Positions 59,600 through 64,000 of a stretch of DNA of 64,000 nucleotides are shown here, one piece after another (position 1 is the stretch's first letter; every line of letters begins with the position of its first letter). Made by a program: the position numbers and the translations under genes. Location: the NCBI GenBank assembly GCA_025359965.1, contig JANYDC010000028.1:62001-126000 (forward strand), in the 5' to 3' direction. Below the pieces are notes generated by a model, which searched no databases, had not been told where the DNA came from, and saw nothing but the letters and a program-made list of their open reading frames with translations. Origin of the DNA: Pedosphaera sp. (GTDB taxonomy: Bacteria; Verrucomicrobiota; Verrucomicrobiia; Limisphaerales; SXQI01).

Positions 59600-60897
59600 T
59601 GCAAGCACCTCACACCACCTCCGAAACACTGGATCTGTTGCAGCGATATGAATCGCGCAACGTGCTGTATCGCGATCCGGACGGCACATGGCCCATCGTT
59701 TGGGAACGAGCCAGTGGGTGCAAGGTATGGGATGTGGAGGGGCGGGAGTATCTGGATCTTACGGCGGCTTTCGGTGTGGCAGCGGCCGGGCACGCCAATC
59801 CGGCGGTGGTGGCAGCCGGCCAAAGGCAGATGGAAACGCTGTTGCATGCCATGGGCGATGTGCATCCGCATCGGGCCAAGGCGATGCTGCTGCGGCGTCT
59901 CAGCGAAATCACTTTCGAAAAATGGGGGGCCGGGCCGGGCAAGTGCATTCTGGGGAGCGCCGGTTTCGAGTCCGTTGAAGCCGCGCTAAAGACAGCGCTG
60001 ATGGCAACGGGCCGCTCACGGATTATTTCGTTTGAGGGTGCTTACCACGGACTTGGTTATGGCGCGCTCACCGCCACGCATCGGGGGCTTTTCCGCAATC
60101 CGTTTCGTCCCCAGTTGACGGAGTTTGCCGATGTAGTCCCCTTCCCCTCCGCGGATAACGATCTCCCAACACTTCGCGTACGCCTGGCGACCCTTCTGCA
60201 ACGAGGTGTGCATGGTGCTATTCTAGTGGAGCCGATCCAGGCGCGGGGAGGAATACGAATCCCGCCCGCAGGGTTCTTAAGCATGCTGCGCGAGGTATGC
60301 GATGAGCACGGGGCATTGCTGATTCTAGATGAGATTTACACGGGCTTCGGGCGTACGGGTGCGTGGTTTGCCTGTGAACATGAATCGGTGGTGCCTGATT
60401 TGATCTGCCTCGGGAAGGCGCTGACTGGCGGATTCCCCTTATCGGCGTGTGTGGGGAGTGCGAGGTTGATGGACCGAGCGTGGCCAGCCTCCGAGGGCGA
60501 GGCGATCCACACCAGCACGTTTCTTGGACATCCGGTGGGCTGCGCCATGGCCTGTGCGCAATTGGATGAGTTGAACCGACTCAACTTAACTGCTCTTAGC
60601 AAGAAGCGTGGGGACATTGCTCTGCGGAGGCTGCAAGAGATTTCCAAAATTAAAGGCTGTTTTACTGCGCGCGGCATCGGCCTGATGCTGGGCTTGGAGT
60701 TGCGGGATATTCAGGGAAAACCCGATGGCTCGCGTTCCATTCGCGTGATCAAAAAGCTTTTACAACGCGGTTTTATTTTGCTGCCTGAGGGCGAGCATGG
60801 TGAAGTGATCAGCCTGACCCCACCGCTTACCATTGAACCTGTTCAACTGAATCAGGTGGCCGACGCCTTGGAAAAAACTTTAGGGGATGAATTATGA
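59599..60897 (+). CDS. Class-III PLP-dependent aminotransferase
   Basis: This 432-residue protein is of the acetylornithine/4-aminobutyrate aminotransferase fold. Motifs are KVWDVEGREYLDLTAAFGVAAAGHANPAV, GSAGFESVEAALKTALMATGR, FEGAYHGLGYGALTATH, LLILDEIYTGFGRTGAWFACEH and the PLP lysine in LICLGKALTGGFPLSA. The ion GNEA-type SGAxANE region reads GSAGFESVEAAL, a departure seen in divergent subfamilies. The donor and acceptor cannot be told. Coupled to queE (1-nt overlap) and to rsmA (4-nt overlap). Confidence 0.88.
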   Translation: MQAPHTTSETLDLLQRYESRNVLYRDPDGTWPIVWERASGCKVWDVEGREYLDLTAAFGVAAAGHANPAVVAAGQRQMETLLHAMGDVHPHRAKAMLLRRLSEITFEKWGAGPGKCILGSAGFESVEAALKTALMATGRSRIISFEGAYHGLGYGALTATHRGLFRNPFRPQLTEFADVVPFPSADNDLPTLRVRLATLLQRGVHGAILVEPIQARGGIRIPPAGFLSMLREVCDEHGALLILDEIYTGFGRTGAWFACEHESVVPDLICLGKALTGGFPLSACVGSARLMDRAWPASEGEAIHTSTFLGHPVGCAMACAQLDELNRLNLTALSKKRGDIALRRLQEISKIKGCFTARGIGLMLGLELRDIQGKPDGSRSIRVIKKLLQRGFILLPEGEHGEVISLTPPLTIEPVQLNQVADALEKTLGDEL

Positions 60898-61742
60898 CTC
60901 TGACGGAAATGCGCACAATTTTGTCCGCCCGAGGCATATTGTTGACAAAATCACTGGGGCAAAACTTTCTCCACGATGCCAACCAGCTTCAGAAGATCGT
61001 CAGCCTCGCGTGCATTCAAACTGGGGAAAAAGTTTTGGAAATTGGGCCTGGACTAGGTCCGCTTACGCGCACGCTGATGGATCGCGGGGCCAAAGTGCTG
61101 GCCATCGAACTGGACCAGAGGCTGGTCGAATATCTCAACGTTACTTTTGCAGGGAACCCAAATCTGCAGGTTGTCCACTCTGATGCGGTGACATGGATTA
61201 GGGAGGAGAATCGTAATTGGTCGGATTGGAAGTTGGTGGCCAACCTCCCATACTCCGTTGCCTCACCCATTCTGGTTGATCTTGCGTTGCATGTGACTCC
61301 TCCGAAACTCATGGTGACGACGTTACAGCTTGAGGTGGCCAAAAGAGTTGCGGCCCGCGCGGATGACGAGGATTACGGGTTGTTGAGCGTGCTGGTGCAG
61401 GCTGTGTTCGAGGCCACGGAATTGATCAAGATTCCACCGGGATGTTTTTTCCCCGAGCCCGAGGTGGATTCGGGTTGTATCGTGCTTCGACGAAGATCGA
61501 CAGCGGCAGTGGAGCCTTCGCTGATACCGGTGTTCAAAAAAATCGCCAAGCAGGCCTTTTCGCAGCGCCGTAAGATGATGTTTAAACTTCTCAGGCAGCA
61601 ATGGCCCGACGAGCATCTTGAGGAAGGGTTTCGCACAGCAGGCATCAGCCGAACCGCGCGGGCGGAGACTTTGACGGCTCAACAACTAGGGATTCTAACC
61701 ACGCGATTGCACGAACTTAAAACCGCACGAAGCATTCCATGA
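60894..61742 (+). CDS. rsmA: 16S rRNA (adenine1518/1519-N6,N6) dimethyltransferase
   Basis: This 282-residue KsgA protein dimethylates two adenines at the 3' end of 16S rRNA. LTKSLGQNFLHDANQLQKIVSLA is the family start, VLEIGPGLGPLTRTLM binds SAM, and LVANLPYSVASPIL is the N-L/I-P-Y catalytic motif. PPGCFFPEPEVDSGCIVL and FSQRRKMMFKLL complete the match. Its ATG overlaps the aminotransferase stop (ATGA) and its stop overlaps the Nudix ATG (ATGA). Confidence 0.96.
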   Translation: MTLTEMRTILSARGILLTKSLGQNFLHDANQLQKIVSLACIQTGEKVLEIGPGLGPLTRTLMDRGAKVLAIELDQRLVEYLNVTFAGNPNLQVVHSDAVTWIREENRNWSDWKLVANLPYSVASPILVDLALHVTPPKLMVTTLQLEVAKRVAARADDEDYGLLSVLVQAVFEATELIKIPPGCFFPEPEVDSGCIVLRRRSTAAVEPSLIPVFKKIAKQAFSQRRKMMFKLLRQQWPDEHLEEGFRTAGISRTARAETLTAQQLGILTTRLHELKTARSIP

Positions 61743-62287
61743 AGGACGAAATTTTTGATATAGTTGATGAGATGGACCAAGTCATAGGCCAACGCCTGCG
61801 CTGTGATGTCCATGCACTGGGCCTGCGCCATCGGGCGGTCCATGTCCTGGTCTTCAGACAACGAGGAGAGCTTTTTCTCCAAAAGCGGTCCATGCTCAAG
61901 GATTGCTCGCCGGGGTTGTGGGATTCTTCGGCCTCCGGCCACCTTGACACAGGTGAGGAGTACGATGCCTGCGCATTGCGTGAGGTTCGCGAAGAGATTG
62001 GGCTCACGCTCAGCACACCGCCAATACGGCTTTTCAAACTGCCCAGCAGCGAGGAAACCGGACAGGAATTTTGCTGGGTTTACCGGGCTGAGTCAGATGG
62101 GCCGTTCGTGCTGCAAGTTGAGGAAATCGAATGCGGAGATTGGTTTTCGCCTGAGGAAATCACAGCATGGATCAGCCGTAACCCGGATGATTTTTGCAGT
62201 GCGTTCAAGTTGATTTGGAGGACATTCCTCGAAAATAAACAAAACCGTCCGCGGCGCGGGCAATGGGATTTTACGCGGCGCGCGTGA
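61739..62287 (+). CDS. Nudix hydrolase, Idi-like
   Basis: This 182-residue protein has a full Nudix box GHLDTGEEYDACALREVREEIGL (GX5EX7REUXEEXGU). The preceding DQVIGQRLRCDVHALGLRHRAVHVLVFRQRGELFLQKRS resembles the IPP-isomerase-like Nudix branch, but the catalytic Cys of type-I Idi is not evident, so a nucleotide or coenzyme diphosphatase is more likely. It is the last gene of the queE operon and converges with comB, overlapping by 17 nt. Confidence 0.88.
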   Translation: MKDEIFDIVDEMDQVIGQRLRCDVHALGLRHRAVHVLVFRQRGELFLQKRSMLKDCSPGLWDSSASGHLDTGEEYDACALREVREEIGLTLSTPPIRLFKLPSSEETGQEFCWVYRAESDGPFVLQVEEIECGDWFSPEEITAWISRNPDDFCSAFKLIWRTFLENKQNRPRRGQWDFTRRA

Positions 62288-63029
62288 CTTCACCGTGCTT
62301 CATCTCGGCCAGAAAATCGACGGTATTGCGCTGGAGGCAGAAAGGCACATCATCCCTCAACTCTTCCATTGCAAGAAGACGTCGGCCGTTGCGGGCCAAA
62401 CGCATGGCCCCGAGCAGATCAGACTCATGCCGAAGATATAAGTCGCTGGCCATCCAAGCGGAGTCGCTGATTTTCCCCTGCGAGTAGGATTCAGCTAAGT
62501 GCGCAACAAATGCTCCAGCCGCCAAAGTATCTTCCGTGGAGGCTTCTTCGGCGGTGCCACTGCAAACAAGCAGAAGATGGGCAGGACGATCATGCTTAAG
62601 ACGTTCCACAAGCATGGAAAGAACCAGAAAGGAACCCACCCAGACTTGGTGCGCGGCGGCGCAAACCCGCAAGGCGCGGGTGCCGTTGGTGGTGGTGATG
62701 GCGATGGTGCGACCAGCCACGCGGGCGGCTGTAAATTCACGGGGTGAGTTGCCGAGATCGAATTCAAACCCTCCGGAAAGATCGGCAGTGATGCGCCGGC
62801 CTTCACGCTCGCCGGCCAGAAGAATCGAAGCATCCCGTCGACGACAAGCCACAGCCTCTTCAATCTCGGCCACAGGAATAAGGGCCCTTGCGCCACTGGC
62901 CAAAGCGGTGGTCATGGTGGTTGTCGCACGCAGTATATCGAACACCACACAGGTGGTGGATGTAAGATCGATTTCGGGCAACCGCGCGTACTCTGCCGGA
63001 GAAAATAAGAGGTCAATTTTAGGTTTCAT
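62271..63029 (-). CDS. comB: 2-phosphosulfolactate phosphatase (ComB-like)
   Basis: The track start at 63278 lies within the ogg frame; ATG 63029 (MKPKIDLLFSPAEYARLPEIDLTSTTCVVFDILRATTTMTTAL) gives 252 residues. CVVFDILRATTTMTTALASGA, LAGEREGRRI, LGNSPREFT, TTTNGTRAL and VCSGTAEEASTEDTLAAGAFV are ComB family stretches. The enzyme is known from coenzyme M synthesis; in bacteria without CoM it has been annotated widely and its role is often unclear. It overlaps the end of ogg by 11 nt. Confidence 0.85.
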   Translation of the reverse strand: MKPKIDLLFSPAEYARLPEIDLTSTTCVVFDILRATTTMTTALASGARALIPVAEIEEAVACRRRDASILLAGEREGRRITADLSGGFEFDLGNSPREFTAARVAGRTIAITTTNGTRALRVCAAAHQVWVGSFLVLSMLVERLKHDRPAHLLLVCSGTAEEASTEDTLAAGAFVAHLAESYSQGKISDSAWMASDLYLRHESDLLGAMRLARNGRRLLAMEELRDDVPFCLQRNTVDFLAEMKHGEVTRAA

Positions 63030-63924
63030 GATTGGGATGAACGGTGGGGAGACTCCGTCCGGCAGTGACGCGCATATAATGAAACAAATACTGCTGGGCG
63101 TACCCCGCCTCGGGACCGAAATAAGTGTCCACGAACCGCTGCAAGCGCTTGGCCTGTGCGCGGCGTTTGGGGAAGTATAATTGTTGAATCGCCTTATGAA
63201 TCCAGACATCGACGGGAAAGGCGGTAGGGAAACCGTAGGCGAAGAGCAGCACGCAATCAGCGATTTTTCGTCCAACACCCGGAAGACTTATCAGCTCGTT
63301 GCAGGCCAAATCAAGAGGTAGCTTGCGCAAGCCTTCCAAATCGATTGAAGAGTCAGCAACTCGGCGAGCAGCGCCTAAGAGGTAGGGAGCGCGAAAGCCG
63401 ATTTTGCATTCTCTCAATTCATGCTCCGTGCAAAGTGCAACCCGTTGAGCAGTGGGAAAGGCATGCATTGGACGGTTCCCGGCTGTCACACCCACAGGTT
63501 CGCCTAAACGTTGGCAAAGCAACTCTACGCATTGCTGAATCTGCACAATCTGCTTGGTTGAAGAGAGTATGAAAGAAGCAAGGCATTCCCAAGGATCCTG
63601 TCGAAGCAAGCGCAGACCACGACACGTTTCTACGGCTTGAGCGAGATGTTTATCCGCAGGAAATCGGCGGGTAACAACATCGATATCCACGTCAACCTGT
63701 AGGTAGTCCGCCAACCATGTCCAAGAGTCGAATGGGCGAGCCGTCTCGGCCAGAATTAAATCGGGCTGCGGCTGAGTGAGCCTTACCCAACTTCCTCGCA
63801 CCACGCCCTCCCAACCGCCAGGTGTCAACCGCCAGCGAAAGGCCTGGCCAGTGGAAAGCGTTGAGGCAAGGTCGTAATTCTTCACAGCCCACACCCACTT
63901 TAAGGGATAAACGGGGTCGGACAT
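63019..63924 (-). CDS. ogg: 8-oxoguanine DNA glycosylase, OGG1-type
   Basis: This 301-residue protein has an N-terminal OGG domain (DLASTLSTGQAFRWRLTPGGWEGVVRGSWVRL) and the HhH-GPD fold with LPGVGRKIADCVLLFAYGFPTAFPVDVWIHK. The Lys of GRKIADC and the Asp of PVDV match the catalytic Lys and Asp of OGG1. It removes 8-oxoguanine opposite C and nicks the abasic site. It starts 3 nt after a partial gene at the right edge and overlaps comB, so all three are probably one transcript. Confidence 0.92.
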   Translation of the reverse strand: MSDPVYPLKWVWAVKNYDLASTLSTGQAFRWRLTPGGWEGVVRGSWVRLTQPQPDLILAETARPFDSWTWLADYLQVDVDIDVVTRRFPADKHLAQAVETCRGLRLLRQDPWECLASFILSSTKQIVQIQQCVELLCQRLGEPVGVTAGNRPMHAFPTAQRVALCTEHELRECKIGFRAPYLLGAARRVADSSIDLEGLRKLPLDLACNELISLPGVGRKIADCVLLFAYGFPTAFPVDVWIHKAIQQLYFPKRRAQAKRLQRFVDTYFGPEAGYAQQYLFHYMRVTAGRSLPTVHPNHET

Positions 63925-63927
63925 TCG

Positions 63928-64000
63928 TCAATATGTGACGAGCGAGCGAATGGGAAGGCCCTTAAAACGGTCGCGACCATTTAGGAAGGCCAATTCTATA
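63928..64000 (-). CDS. C-terminal end of an unidentified gene (partial)
   Basis: On the minus strand an open frame enters from the right edge and ends at TGA 63930-63928, giving the last 23 residues IELAFLNGRDRFKGLPIRSLVTY. The spacing of 3 nt to the ogg ATG fits an operon partner. It is too short to identify. It is not in the ORF track because its start is outside the window. Confidence 0.4.
   Translation of the reverse strand, partial: IELAFLNGRDRFKGLPIRSLVTY

Noticed and set aside
1-64000. CRISPR arrays, tRNA or rRNA genes
   Set aside because: No evenly spaced repeats and no T-loop (GGTTCRANTC) or rRNA-like stretches were noticed on reading; this was by eye and not by a covariance search.

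Overview
The window reads as a chromosome segment of a Verrucomicrobiota bacterium (PVC group), by inference. The signs are: the long-form IspG (589 aa) shared with Chlamydia-like lineages; secreted LamG/Calx-beta/cadherin-like proteins ending in a tail of the type SIQASPSLSSPSW...FYRAV; paired type IV pilus retraction ATPases; and a complete actinobacterial-type Pup-proteasome operon outside Actinobacteria. Nearly all space is coding. The only mobile element seen is one IS110-family insertion sequence. I recognised no rRNA, tRNA or CRISPR array.

Layout. 1-1245 (-): 5' part of aceE, absent from the ORF track because it runs off the window, preceded by a structured leader. 1626-4421: two PilT-type ATPases and a degenerate receiver-like protein. 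4531-12461: an accessory cluster with an HprK-like kinase, O-methyltransferase, peptide-type ABC exporter, nucleotidyltransferase, TPR-glycosyltransferase, a second methyltransferase and a pyruvyl-transferase-like protein; this suggests a modified peptide or surface glycan. 12768-16234: a large secreted protein and a TPR protein. 16254-23371 (-): mpa, dop, pup, prcB, prcA, pafA and a membrane-anchored AsmA-like protein, with most genes overlapping by 4 nt. 23461-28474 (+): lexA, with a perfect 14-bp palindrome at its start, followed by a 1448-codon gene that fuses an apparently active Y-family (DinB-like) polymerase to a C-family (DnaE/DnaE2-like) polymerase.

28584-32843: a collagen-like/YadA-head/peptidase S74 surface protein and a repeat-containing secreted protein. 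32964-34321: an IS110 transposase with three upstream hairpins that fit a bridge RNA, and a nearby long inverted repeat. 34382-48290: mostly housekeeping genes (trmB, cobA-hemD fusion, guaA, S9 and M16 peptidases, a tRNA-MTase-like gene, cutA, TauE/SafE, nrdR, HIT). 48294-53219 (-): a VWA-like protein, a NYN RNase, ispG and rseP. 53390-58618 (-): a variable stretch with two genes each interrupted by a single in-frame stop, small secreted proteins and a PQQ propeller with embedded EF-hands. 58865-63999: queE, a class-III aminotransferase, rsmA and a Nudix gene in a tight operon, then comB, ogg and a partial gene on the other strand.

The strongest leads are the fused double polymerase under a LexA-type gene, and the neighbouring divergent proteasome operon. 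The proteasome shows three departures from the mycobacterial model: Ala instead of Gly before the PrcB catalytic Thr, no GQYL tail on the ATPase, and a membrane protein at the operon end.
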